Part shown: piece by piece, positions 1 to 10,518 of the stretch | Position numbering within the stretch: position 1 is the first letter of the stretch | Layout of the letters: each line of letters starts with the position of its first letter | From: Lophium mytilinum | Lineage: Eukaryota > Ascomycota > Dothideomycetes > Mytilinidiales > Mytilinidiaceae | Assembly (NCBI GenBank): GCA_010093605.1 | Contig: MU004194.1 | Coordinates: 977,793 to 1,041,792 of the forward strand | DNA: 64,000 bases | Direction of reading: 5' to 3' | Translations under genes and position numbers: made by a program | The notes under the pieces: model-generated | Databases searched by the model: none | The model's input: only the letters and a program-made list of their open reading frames with translations | Told to the model about the DNA's origin: nothing

Positions 1-1
1 G

Positions 2-2860
2 GCACAGGGTGGGTTCCAATGGTTCGGATGGTTCTGGAACGGACGCGACAAGACCACTTCAACTTCCGCTTCAACTTCGTGCTCAACTTCAACTCTGTCC
101 TCGACTTCTAGCTATACTCCCGTCTACGGCTGGGCTGACAAGTCTACTTCAACTTCGTCCTCGACTTCTAGCTCTACTCCCGTCTACGGATGGAATGACA
201 AGTCTACCCCATACGAATCCTCGACTTCATGCTCAACTTCAACTTCGTCCTCGACTTCATGCTCAACTTCAACTTCATCCTCGACTTCTAGCTATACTCC
301 CGCCTACGAAAATGTCAAGTCTACCCCCTACGAGGCCGAGACTCCCACCCCTACTCCCGCCTACGAGAATGCCAAGTCTACCCCCTACGAGGCCGAGACC
401 CCTACTCCTACTCCCGCCTACGAGAATGCCAAGTCCACCCCCGAGGCCGAGACCCCCACCCCTACTCCCGCCTACGTGGAGCCCGCGACGCCTGAGGCCG
501 AGACCCCGACTCCCACTCCCGCCTACGTGGAGCCCGCAACGCCTGAGGCCGAGACCCCGACTCCTACTCCCGCCTGGGTAGATCCCGCCCAGCCCGTAGC
601 CGAGGAAACTCCCGCCACATGCCCAGGCCCTGAGTGCAAGAAGCAACAGAAGCGCGGCGAAGTCCTCATCGAGGAGGCAACTCCCGCCCCCTACAAGGCG
701 GAGGAGACCCCTGTCTACGAAGCTGAGGAAACTCCCTGCAGCAAGAGCGAGTTTGGGAACGGTGGCTATGCCGAGACCCCAACTCCCGCCTACGAGGAGA
801 AGCAGTACGGCAAGCCGACCCCCTATGAAGTCGAGACCCCAACTCCCGCCTACGAGGAGAAGCAGTACGGCAAGCCAACCCCCTACGAAGTCGAGACATC
901 GACTCCCGCCTACGAACAGCAAGGCAAACCCTCCCCCTGCCATCACTGCGAGCACAACGAGGGCTTCGAGACTCCCGCCTTTTCGACCCCTGGCTACGGC
1001 TACCCTGAGGTAACCCCACCACCTGGGCAGTACGGCACCTGGACCTCCACTACCACCGGCACTTTCTCTGATCCCACCACCACCTCCAACACCTTCTCAG
1101 AGTCTGCCACCACCGTCACCGTCTCCACCACCGTGACCGATGCCACCACCGTGACCGATACTGCCATCCCCACCACCGTGACCGTCGCCCTCGAGGCTCG
1201 CGGCGGAGGAGGCGTCGGCGGCTACGGAGGCTACAACAACCATGATTGGGAGACCTCGAGCTCGTCAACTTCGGGCTCCTCGTCCTCGAGCGACCCGGCC
1301 ACGACCACCTCTAGCAGTTCCGCGACCTCAGCATCGACCTTCGACGGCACTGCCACCGAGACTGACATTGTTACTGCCACCGAGACCGACGCCACCACTA
1401 CTGCGACCTCCACCGTAGCCACCGTGACCATGACCGATGCGGCTGGCCTCTTGCCCCGTGGCGGAGGCTACGCCAACGGTTACGGCAATGGCAACGGCTA
1501 CGGCCACTATGGCGATGCGCATGAGTGGACCACTACTGAGTCCTCAAGCTCGAGCTCGTCAACCTCGGGCTCTTCCTCGAGCGATCCGGCTACGACTACC
1601 TCGAGCAGTTCCGCCACCTCAACGTCGACATTCGATGGCACTGCTACCGAGACCGACATTATTACTGCTACCGAGACCGATGCCACCACCACTGCCACCT
1701 CCACCGTAGCGACTGTCACCGTGACCGATGCCGCCGGCCTCTATCCCCGCGGTGGCGGGAAGCATGGCTATGGCAGCTATGATTACGGCTACATTGATCA
1801 CCGCACTGAGTTTTCGTCCACAACCTCGAGCTCCGCAACCTCGAGCTCTGCAACCTCAAGCTCCACAAGCTCCTCAACTTCGAGCGACCCCGCGACGACC
1901 ACGTCCAACTCGAGCCAGTCTAACTCAGCGACCGTGACCGAGACTACAACCTCTACCGAATCCGAGACGGCCACAGTCACTGATGACGTTACTGCTACCG
2001 ATACTGTGACGGCTGCTATCTTCCGCCGTGGCGGAGGAGGCGGCTACGGCAACTATGGCGACGAATGGGCCACACCCACGGAGTCCTCGTCCTCAACCTC
2101 AAGCTCCTCATCCTCGAGCTCGACCGCCAGTTCCACCTCCTCGAGCTCGTCTGACTCGGCCACCGTCACCATGACCACTACCTCGACTGAGACCGAAACG
2201 GCCACAGCGACCGATGACGTTACGGCCACCGACACCGTGACTGCGGCGGCCGCCACACAAGCCCGCGCTTTCTTCCCCCGTGGCGGAGGCTACGGCAACT
2301 ACGGCGGCGAATGGGCCCACCACACCGAAACCGAGTCCTCCACTTCCTCCACTTCCTCCTCCTCCTCCTCGAGCGGCGACCCCACCTCAACCAGCTCCAG
2401 CAGTTCCGCCACCTCTACCGGGACCGGCAGCTCTACCATGACGACCACGGCCACGGCCACAGCCACGGCGACGGCTACCACCACTGCCACTACCACTGCG
2501 GCGGCAGTTGCCTCCGCGGCAGACGGTGTCCTCTTGGCCCGCGGCGCATCCGCCACCGACATCGCTAGCACCTCAACTGGCTGGCCTGCTATGTCGATTA
2601 ATACGAAGCCTGTCAGCGTCCGCCACGCCGTGCTGCCTACTCTGGAGGACCGCGGCCTTTTCTGGGACCGCACCAAAACCGAGCCAGCGGCTAAAACCAA
2701 GGTCTACCCGACGGCGACTTACGAGTACAAGGTCGTGGGGCCGACGGATAACCGCAAGACGGTCGTCGTGGACGCGACCGAGACGCACTGGCCGCAGTAC
2801 TGGGAGCCGACGGAGATCTGGGGCAAGTCAGAGGCGAAAGCGACGGCGACGGCCGCGTGA
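2..2860 (+). CDS. Ser/Thr-rich repetitive surface or secreted protein, 5' end cut by window
   Basis: The frame is open from the window edge to the TGA at 2858-2860, giving at least 952 residues; the true start lies outside. The first third is Ser/Thr/Cys tracts and then Pro-rich repeats built on ETPTPAYE. From about base 1200 five modules of 250-300 bases follow. Each begins with Arg-Gly-Gly-Gly and a Gly/Tyr/Asn patch, runs into a pure Ser/Thr stretch and ends in a TVTVTDAA-like stretch. A non-repetitive tail of about 100 residues, rich in Trp, Tyr and Lys, closes the protein. There is no hydrophobic C-terminus, so no GPI anchor is visible. The composition suggests a heavily O-mannosylated cell-wall or secreted protein. 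Kexin-type sites (LPR, YPR, FRR, FPR before GGG) sit at module joints. The family is not recognised; that this is a real coding frame is near certain. Confidence 0.8.
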   Translation, partial: AQGGFQWFGWFWNGRDKTTSTSASTSCSTSTLSSTSSYTPVYGWADKSTSTSSSTSSSTPVYGWNDKSTPYESSTSCSTSTSSSTSCSTSTSSSTSSYTPAYENVKSTPYEAETPTPTPAYENAKSTPYEAETPTPTPAYENAKSTPEAETPTPTPAYVEPATPEAETPTPTPAYVEPATPEAETPTPTPAWVDPAQPVAEETPATCPGPECKKQQKRGEVLIEEATPAPYKAEETPVYEAEETPCSKSEFGNGGYAETPTPAYEEKQYGKPTPYEVETPTPAYEEKQYGKPTPYEVETSTPAYEQQGKPSPCHHCEHNEGFETPAFSTPGYGYPEVTPPPGQYGTWTSTTTGTFSDPTTTSNTFSESATTVTVSTTVTDATTVTDTAIPTTVTVALEARGGGGVGGYGGYNNHDWETSSSSTSGSSSSSDPATTTSSSSATSASTFDGTATETDIVTATETDATTTATSTVATVTMTDAAGLLPRGGGYANGYGNGNGYGHYGDAHEWTTTESSSSSSSTSGSSSSDPATTTSSSSATSTSTFDGTATETDIITATETDATTTATSTVATVTVTDAAGLYPRGGGKHGYGSYDYGYIDHRTEFSSTTSSSATSSSATSSSTSSSTSSDPATTTSNSSQSNSATVTETTTSTESETATVTDDVTATDTVTAAIFRRGGGGGYGNYGDEWATPTESSSSTSSSSSSSSTASSTSSSSSDSATVTMTTTSTETETATATDDVTATDTVTAAAATQARAFFPRGGGYGNYGGEWAHHTETESSTSSTSSSSSSSGDPTSTSSSSSATSTGTGSSTMTTTATATATATATTTATTTAAAVASAADGVLLARGASATDIASTSTGWPAMSINTKPVSVRHAVLPTLEDRGLFWDRTKTEPAAKTKVYPTATYEYKVVGPTDNRKTVVVDATETHWPQYWEPTEIWGKSEAKATATAA
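290..960 (+). repeat. Coding tandem repeats, ETPTPAYE type
   Basis: The DNA repeats units coding for ETPTP(TP)AYE followed by N-A-K-S-T-P-Y-E-A or E-K-Q-Y-G-K-P-T-P-Y-E-V. At least nine copies of the core can be read. Two successive copies near 780-900 are almost identical at base level, which suggests recent duplication or unequal crossing-over. Confidence 0.75.
1190..2560 (+). repeat. Five long imperfect modules, Gly/Tyr patch plus Ser/Thr mucin block
   Basis: Module starts (Arg-Gly-Gly-Gly) lie near 1200, 1460, 1757, 2031 and 2281, and a sixth degenerate joint (Ala-Arg-Gly-Ala) lies near 2540. Spacing is about 250-300 bases. The modules at 1200 and 1460 are closest to each other in the Ser/Thr and TATETD parts. 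Confidence 0.7.
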
Positions 2861-3754
2861 TTCGAGTGATGACTGAGAAGAAAAAGAGGAGAGCAAGTAG
2901 ACGATGAGATGAAAAGGGGGTGAGGCGAGGTGAGTTTCGGAGTGGAAAAAGCGGGAATGACATGTAGAATTGGTTTTCGGCGAGATTTTTTGAACAAAAA
3001 GGGGGGTACTTTTGGTTAGAGGAGGTCGATGGGGGCCTAAGGTTTTCTTTTGTTAACGTTTTGCGGCAAGGTGCTGGCAGTTGAGGGATTATGTTCCTAA
3101 GGCTGCGGTGCTTCTGTCGAATTTGCGCATCTAATGGTGTTGGAAACTGCTTTTTTCCTTTGTAATCTTAAAAAATGGAAGCGTTGCTTCTGCATGGCTT
3201 TTGTGGTGTTTAGTGAGTGATGTGTGATTGTGGTTGATTATTAGGTACTTGTGATTGTGATTAACCGCCCCTTGCCTACCTGCCCTATCATCATTGGATG
3301 TGGAACCCCCCCTTTCCTTGATGCGAAAAATGAAACCCACTCGACAAGTGGAGCGAGTGTGAAGAACACCCTTTCGGGAGAAGATGCGAGCAGAAACAAA
3401 ACGCCACCCCAGTCTTAAACTTTAAGCAAGAAGCCCAACCCTAGAGAACAGATTGAACATTGAACGGAAGTTAAGAAGCGAACATGGAGAAGTGTCTCTC
3501 CTGAATAAAGAAAAGGTATATCAACGAAAGCAGAGTTGAAGCTTTAAACACAAGAAAGACATGGTACAAACAACGAGAGAAAATACGCGTGCCCCCAGTC
3601 CCGTCCAACCTAATCCACAAAATGCCGCTTTCCCGGAACCAATGCCTTGGCAAATAAAATGATAAGAAGCCAGCTCTGATGCCTCTGCAGATGCCATATA
3701 TACGTTATTAAACTTGATTTGGTGCAAGGATAACTGTGAGCTTGGCGTGGGAGT
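2861..3754. other. Intergenic, no gene seen
   Basis: This is the 3' flank of the repetitive gene and the 3' flank of PIS1, which converge here. The short frames have no recognisable product and no splice logic. Confidence 0.5.
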
Positions 3755-4829
3755 TTACGCGGCCTTCTTCTTCTTTGGCAGCCCTAGTTTCCGCCGTTCC
3801 TCGACGTCACCCTCGGCTAGCCATTTGCTTGCTTCGATAAGCTGAATTACGTTGATGTATTGCTTGATGAGCATAAAGAGGACGGAGATGCCAGCAAGGG
3901 TCCACGGGATCTGGGAGTCCATTTTGTTGGCTCTGCGCGGAGTTATTAGTATGGAATGATAAGGCATGAGGATGTTGGTTGGAGAGCTTACCGTGCCATC
4001 TCCATAGCGCCTGCGGACCAAGGGCTTGTGAACAGGACTGAAGGTTTAGGAGCCGCTGGGCTCCCTGGCTGGAGTGTGGAGGGCGATGTCTGGAGCAGCG
4101 AAGGGGAGAGAATTGGCGAGGAGAAGGAGAGGAGGTATAGAGCAATGAAGAAGAGCTCGTTGAAAAGGCAAAAGGTGAAGAGGACCTTCTGTAAAGCGGG
4201 ATGATTAGCATAGTTCCTGAATAGCCCTCATTTTCTCACAATCTTGACCTTTATGCTTCCTTTTATCCCCGAGTTCGGTGTTTGAAGACTCACATTATTT
4301 GAATAATACACCTTCATGATCCACGGCCTCCCATCAGCAATCTTCTTGTGACTTTGATCGCTCCCGCCCATGGACAGCGTCGCGTACATGTGCATGTAGT
4401 GTGATGCCAAATCCAAGCTGATCAGCATTTGGAACACGATGCTCCACCTCGGGAACGCGCTGCCTAGGAAGACTAGCAGACACGCTGTCGTGCAGCGGTC
4501 CGTCACCATGTCCAGCACGGCACCGAACTTAGTGCTCTGGTGGAAGTAGCGCGCGGCGTAGCCATCGAGGGCATCTAGTAGGCAAGATATACTGTATAGG
4601 ATGGAGCAGGTGCGCGGGTGGAGGGGCATGTAGTAGAGGGATGCGACGGCCAGCACGATTCGGCTGTAGCCTGGGAGAGAGTCAGCGGAGAGTTCGGAGT
4701 ATTTCTGGAGAGGCGGAACATACCTATCATGTTGGGATAGAAGAGGAATATGTTCTCTTTGGGTTCTGGTGCTGCGCGGACCCTGGCGGGGGATTTGGCT
4801 TTCCCGTTACCGTTTGCGTGGGGAGCCAT
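3755..4829 (-). CDS. PIS1: CDP-diacylglycerol--inositol 3-phosphatidyltransferase (phosphatidylinositol synthase)
   Basis: The exons on the minus strand are 4829-4724, 4670-4294, 4188-3992 and 3932-3755, giving 285 residues. The enzyme makes phosphatidylinositol from CDP-diacylglycerol and inositol in the ER membrane. The CDP-alcohol phosphotransferase signature is complete at residues 71-93: D71 G72, A75 R76, G85, D89, D93, with the extra acidic D68 before it. Exon 3 codes for the membrane region around FNELFFIALYLLSF, which corresponds to the NELFYCLLYL region of animal CDIPT. Exon 4 ends in KKKKAA, a KKxx dilysine ER-retrieval signal. The small last-exon frame alone looks like a separate 60-residue protein; splicing in phase shows it is the PIS1 tail. 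The start ATG is followed by a short hydrophilic N-terminus before ENIFLFYPN, typical of fungal members. Confidence 0.93.
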
Positions 4830-5657
4830 GGCCGTGTATGTGCGGTGGGGATGGGTGAAGAAGGTTGTGAGGGGTACTTGGGAGAGTCGAGGGGCGGGTG
4901 AAGGCGTCGGTAGCTGTCTGATGCGCTTCGGGAAGGTCGCAAGAGTAGTTGAAGTGTGCAGGCTTGGGCAAAGTCGCGCGGAGGTCAAGGTGGAGTGAGA
5001 TGCGGTCTGGGGGCGCTCCCGGCGATGTCGGCTTTGTACCGAAGGGACCTGATGGTGTAGTAGTCGCCCTAGCCTCGTATCGCGTCTCGCGGGGGTCCTC
5101 TGGGTATTGGGCCTTGGGGCTTGCGGAGGGTAGTGAGGATCAGATGTTGCTGATAAGGCGATAGCGAGAGCTTTCGACTTCACGAGAGCTAATTTGAGTT
5201 GCTGTTTCGACGTCCGGGCGAAGATGGTGGGATCTGAGAGTGATTAAGGAGTGGAAGTCTTCAGGCGGAAGAGGCGGGCAAAGAACAGGCGATGTGTGGT
5301 GATGTGAGCTTGCGCAATGTTCGTGGTGTCTGAAATTTGGTCCGCTGAATCCGCCGCTAGCACTTCGACCACCCCCCTGCCTAGCTGAACAAGGGGTAGT
5401 TGTTAGCGAATCTTCCCGCTCTGCTAATTTGCAGTCCGACATTCACTGCTTTCGTGGCTTGGCTTGGCTTGGCTTGGCGGATGAAGAATATTGTTGAACG
5501 GAAACCTCGGTTTTCACTGTTCTACGCAGTAACGTATGCCAAGCTTATTTGGAAAAATATCATTAGAATTCGAGCATCTAGTTAAAGTGAAGTACCATCA
5601 GACGAGACTTCATGATGCTAAAGGCTATTTGGACAGGCACACAATGGCAAAGCTCCA
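4830..5657. other. Intergenic: PIS1 promoter/leader and DRS1 3' flank
   Basis: No gene is seen. It holds the upstream region of PIS1 and a short pentanucleotide repeat at 5455-5478. Confidence 0.5.
5455..5478. repeat. Pentanucleotide microsatellite (TGGCT)n
   Basis: Four perfect TGGCT units and a partial fifth lie in the noncoding region upstream of PIS1. Confidence 0.85.
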
Positions 5658-8112
5658 CTACCTCCTCGGCTTCCCAGTCCTTGGCTTTCCTCTACTTTTA
5701 CCATCAGGCGGCCCACTAGCCTTGCCCTTCTTCCCCTTCACGACCGGTTTATCCAATGCCCCCTTACCCGCCCTTTCTGCGCTGCCCTTCTTCCAAACAC
5801 CTCCCTCCTTTCGAACATCATTGAGCTCCAGCTTCTTCCGGTCCTTGCCGCTCAACTTCTTCTTTGCTTTCTTCCGCGAGTCGCCATTAAGCTCCACCGC
5901 GCCCTTCTCTCTCGACGCCTTCTTGTCCTTCTCGTTCTCAAACCAAGTACGTCTAGGCCTCGCCAGAATCTCGCCTTCGTGGTGCACGAGATTCTCGCCG
6001 CGCTTGAGCTCGCGTTCTGTGATGCTCAGCACGCGCTCTTCCTTTTCTTCTTTCAGCACCTCTTCAATTTCTGTCTCCATCTTCTTGAGCTTTTCTACCC
6101 AGGCTTCTGCGTCATCGTTTGGAATCTGCCGGCTAACGACCTTTGCACCTTGAGTTCGTGCCGATTTAACGGCCGCCTTGACGACTTTCCTGTCTGGCTC
6201 CGCAGCAATGGTACACGCACGACCAGTACGTCCAGCACGGGCCGTACGACCAACTCGATGGAGGTAGATCTCGTGAGATTGTGGCGCCTCGTAGTTGAGA
6301 ACAGTGGTAACATTCTTGATATCGAGACCACGAGACGCAATGTCGGTGGCCAAAAGGTAGGAAGCTTTGCCGGATCGGAAAGACTCCACACTTTGGATAC
6401 GCTGTCAAGTAGTTAGCAACCGAGTATAGATGAGATAGAAAATAGCAACATACCTGTTCCTGACTTAGATTACCGTGCAGCTCAGCAGCCTTCATGCCAC
6501 ACAGAGCAAACACCACCCTAACTCTGTGCGCCTCCTTCTTTTGTCGGAAGAAGATAATGACCCTGTCCGTGTATAGCTTCTCACAGAGATACATCAAGTA
6601 CGCAAGTCGTCGGTCCTCCTTTCCGGTCCTGAGACGCACGAACTCTTGAACCAAGCCCTGCACAGTTTGCTTCTTTGCATCAACCATTAATCTGACAGGC
6701 CTGTTAAGTCCAACTCGAATAAGCTTATCAACGGTATCTGTCATAGTAGCGGAAAACAGCATCGTTTGTCTGGACTTGGGGATTGTAGTGAGAATCTCGT
6801 TAAGCTCGTCCGCAAAACCGTCCTCGAGCATGCGATCTGCTTCATCAAGGACCAGGATCTCGAGGGTGTCCACTGCAAAACTGGCTGAGTTGCGCATGTG
6901 ATCGATGAAACGACCAGGAGTAGCAATTACTATATCTGGCCGAGTTTTGAGGACTGCTTCTTGTTCGCGGAGCGAGAAACCACCCACAAGCTGCGCGAAC
7001 GAAATGTCGGTGAAGCTTGCGAGCTTCCGTGCAACGTTGAAGCACTGGACGGCTAATTCTCGAGTTGGCATGAGAATAGCAACGCGGGTAGTCGGGACCT
7101 TCTTCGGTCTATAGAGAAGTCGTTCGAGGATGGGTATAACGAAAGCTGCAGTCTTTCCGGAACCAGTCTCAGCTCCTCCAACGACGTCTTTACCGAGTAG
7201 AGCGACGGGGATAGTCTTCAACTGAATAGGGGTTGGTTCGGTGAACCCCACGGACGCGAGTCCTTTCATGATAGGACGGGACAGAGCCATGCTTTGGAAC
7301 GTGCTCTTCGTCTTCGAAGACGTCTTTTTGAGATCTTCAAGTTTCTCTTCCGGTGCGAAGAACGCTTCTCGTTTCCTAGCTTCCTCGGGATCTTCTCGCT
7401 CATCATCTGAGGAATTGTCGGACTGCTGGTCGAGCGGATGTGGAACGGGCGCGGCAACAGAATCATCGTCCGAGTCTCCTTCATCCTGCCCTTCTCCCAC
7501 ACTCCCGTCCTCGTCACCCTCATCATCGTCCCCTTCTTCGCCTGATTCCTCTTCCTCGTCGCTAGCGACACCCATCCCAAAGCCGTTTTCAGCTAGTAGC
7601 TCGTCATCATCCTCGAACCCCGCGAAGCCTCCCTCTTCCTCATTGTTCTTCTCATCAACTTCCACCACCAACTCCCCCTTCCCCTGTCTCCTCTCAACAA
7701 TCTCATCCAAGTCCACCGCTGTCCCCCTCCCCTCCTCCCTCTTCAACCCCTGCCCCTGCTGTCCCAAACCCCACCCATCAAAGTCCTCCATTACTCCCGT
7801 CTCGACATCGCCTACCACGAACTCGAAATCAGACGCCATAGCCCCATCATCTTTAACTTCATCCACATCCCCATCCTCCTCGTCGTTTCCAACAGCACCA
7901 GGCACAGCTTGCACGCCCCTCACCACAACCTTCTCAACCTTATTCTTACCCTTCTTAGCCTTCTTAGACTTCTTCGAGCCGCCATCGTCGGCGTCGCGCT
8001 TGCGTTTCTTGTCTTTTGCAGAGGACGGTGGGGGAGTGGTTTCGTCTTCGGCGGGGACGTCCTCGGTATCGGAAATTGTGAAGATGAAGTCGTCGTCGAG
8101 GAGGGGTGCCAT
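5658..8112 (-). CDS. DRS1: ATP-dependent RNA helicase, DEAD box, DRS1/DDX27 type
   Basis: Two exons, 8112-6454 and 6401-5658, give 800 residues. This family assembles the 60S ribosomal subunit in the nucleolus. About 270 residues at the N-terminus are acidic and lysine-rich. Then come the Q motif (GFTEPTPIQ), Walker A AETGSGKT near residue 314, PTRELA, TPGR, DEAD near 422, SAT near 453, [17 protein letters not shown] and [11 protein letters not shown] near 603. The C-terminus is a basic Lys/Arg/Gly tail. The intron (GTATGT...TTGACAG) splits the LSQEQ-RIQSVE joint in motif order, and skipping it restores the exact DDX27-type sequence. Length is close to yeast Drs1 (about 750). Confidence 0.95.
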
Positions 8113-8572
8113 TGTAGGCGGCGGGTTCCTGGGCGAGGAATTGCGCTGGCGATTGTAGAGGGGGGAACTTGGAGCTGCGATGTTTCGGAGAGCTTTGAGT
8201 TTTTTGGGATGGAGAAAAAGTTAGGCGGGGCGCGCTAGTGGTGCAGGGATTAGGTGTGGAGCTTCAATATTTCTGGCACGTGAATAGCCATTTTGACGGG
8301 ATTCGAGAATGAATGTTTGCTATTGATGGATTGCAGGTACGACTCTTCAGTCTGTTTATAAGTATAACTTTCCATCAATTGGACAAGGTATGTGCCGGTA
8401 AAGGGTGGTACTAAGTGACGGGGATGCCAAGTATCCAGCTTGAAAATTCACCCAGTCGCGGAGGTCACAGCAGAGCAGTGCACAGTGCACTGAAGAGGAT
8501 AGTGATATACACGTCGTGTAATGTACATAGAACGGAGTAAATGACACTTGGCCACACAAATATAGTACATAG
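8113..8572. other. Intergenic between MSS51 and DRS1
   Basis: It holds the DRS1 promoter and the MSS51 3' end; both genes are on the minus strand. No gene is seen. Confidence 0.5.
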
Positions 8573-10146
8573 CTACTCTTCCTTCCGAGTCGTCTCATAT
8601 CGCTTTCCTCGGAAGGCCCATAGCCCCCAATTTCCACAGCTAACATCTTGAGGATCGAGATCATTCAGGTCCCACCTTAAGCTCCGGAACTTGTTCTCGC
8701 CAGGTTCTAGGAGTAGATCTACCTCTCCGCCCATCTTTTCTTCTACCCATTTCAAGTCTCGCTGCATATCCCATTCCGTGTAGCCCGTTGCTAAGATCGG
8801 AACCTTCGTTTCCAGTAGAAGTGGCAGTGTTTCTTCCCACTCATGCGAGCTGGCGGGGTGGCCAAGTCCGGGATGGAACAGCATGAAACAGTCAAAGTAG
8901 GGATCGTAGGGATAGAAATGACCGGCTTTATGCATGGTGTGATAATATTCCACGAAAGTGCTGATCTTGAGCTCCGGGCTGATCCTGTCCTCAACAATCG
9001 CGCCAAATGGATTGGAAGGCGTTCGAGGCGGTAATGGGAATTCGTCATCACGATTAGCCATCGACTCGGGGCCAATGAATATTATGTGGAATTTGACGCG
9101 GGGGAAGAGGTAGTTGAGTTGTGCCCACACGAGTCGAGGCAAGGAAGATTCGGCGCGCGCGCCAATGATGAAGATTCGAACTGCGGGAGGATTGAGACGG
9201 AGGCCTTTAATATCGCCATCACCACCTGTTCGCGGTGGGTGAAGGGTGTAGCGCAGCGCTAGACGCAAATTAGATAGATCGGAGTGTTTGACTGGTTCTT
9301 AAACTTACCACTTAAGCTCTTAAGTCCCTCCGGCGTCAGTCGGCCACCCTGTCGGATGTTATATGGGCTAAGCTCGTGAAGAACACTTGCAATTGTCACT
9401 GGGTAGGTTAATAGTCTTGTAGCTTGGCGAAGAGGGCGGTCGTTGTTTATAGCGGCAAATTCTCTCGAGTACAAAAAGGTATCCCAGTTCGTCATATTAA
9501 CCAGCGCTTCCTCCATTTGTGGTCCGGGGTATTCGAACTCGTTAAACCGGCGGCCGGAGCGAAGATCGTGATCGTCCTCATTGATCTGGCGAAGTGTATC
9601 GCAGACCTCCAGATGCGACTCGTAGTCATCCGCCCAATGTTCTTCTGAGCAGTATACAGGAATTCCGCAGTCTGGGCACTCGAATCGGACGTGGGCGGGT
9701 GGTGAGCCGCCATTTGGTGATTTCTTTGCTTCGGCATCATCGGGGTTCATTGGTTGGCGCGTCTGCCTGTGATCTGGATGAGGACAATAGGCATGCTGCT
9801 TTGCAAATGCTGCACGCTGTCGAATCTCGGGGACGGGCGAATTGGAGAAGGAATGGAATAGATCGTTGGGCTCGAGGAGAACTCTCGGTTTGGATTCCGG
9901 TTTCCTGAATTCTAGTCCGGGAGGTGTTCTAGGCACGGCAGTCTCACTAACCGTGCTCTGGTCTTTCTTAGAAGTCGAAGAAACCCGTCGCTTTGCTGAG
10001 AGCGGATGTGGTTGTGTGGCAGGCCTGGTGGGCTGACCGCTGGCAGAGGCAATTGACCGGAGGGAGATCCGCGACGTCCTTATTTGAGGACGCAACCCAT
10101 TGCTGAGAGACAGCAGGCATCGCTGACAAGTATGCGAGGGCGGCAT
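8573..10146 (-). CDS. MSS51: Mitochondrial COX1 translational activator Mss51, MYND-type zinc finger
   Basis: Exons 10146-9309 and 9258-8573 give 507 residues. Mss51 activates COX1 mRNA translation and binds newly made Cox1 in mitochondria. The N-terminal 60 residues are rich in Ser, Arg and Thr with few acids, as expected for a mitochondrial presequence. Cys/His pairs of the zinc finger run from about residue 119 (CPHPDH) through ECPDCGIPVYC to HLEVC near 182. The C-terminal domain carries FIIGARAES, FIGPE and LFHPGLGHP, the usual Mss51 blocks. The intron is GTAAGT...GTCTAG, phase 1. It shares a 372-base divergent promoter with PUS7. Confidence 0.9.
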
Positions 10147-10518
10147 ACTGTATTTGGAGGGACGTCGTCGTGGCCGGCGTGAGCAGAAGATGCTCAGCGG
10201 GCGTCATTGGACGCCGCGAGACTTCACTGCCAAGACCGGAGGTGGAAAAACATATGCCGGCGAAGTTTTCAGCGAATTAGAAAAGATTTAGGCCCGAAAT
10301 CACCAGCAATGTATATAAGCCTCAGAGAGACACACGTAAGGAGTACCTAGTACTCTACTTTAAGCTAAGAAACACCTTCAATCGGTTCTACCAAAGAAGT
10401 AGCGGGTGTCTCCTCGCTTTCGATTGGCCCACAGCTCGCCTCGAGCTAGCATCACTCACTTTTCTCCAGCTCTCGCCCCTCACTCCTACAACCCCACTAT
10501 AGCCCCCAAAACTTCACA
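10147..10518. promoter_or_regulatory. Divergent promoter region, MSS51 / PUS7
   Basis: This is the only space between two oppositely transcribed ATGs, so it must hold both promoters. A TATATAA-like string lies near 10313. There is no other clear element. Confidence 0.5.

Noticed and set aside
9-581. Long plus-strand frame at the window start beginning with GTG
   Set aside because: It is an out-of-frame shadow of the repetitive Ser/Thr-rich gene, whose own frame stays open to 2860; repetitive GC-rich coding DNA gives such shadows in several frames.
1190-2560. RiPP precursor
   Set aside because: Core peptides are not short and identical, joints are mostly single Arg, and no UstYa/DUF3328 or tailoring gene is in the window; kept only as a kexin-processing idea.
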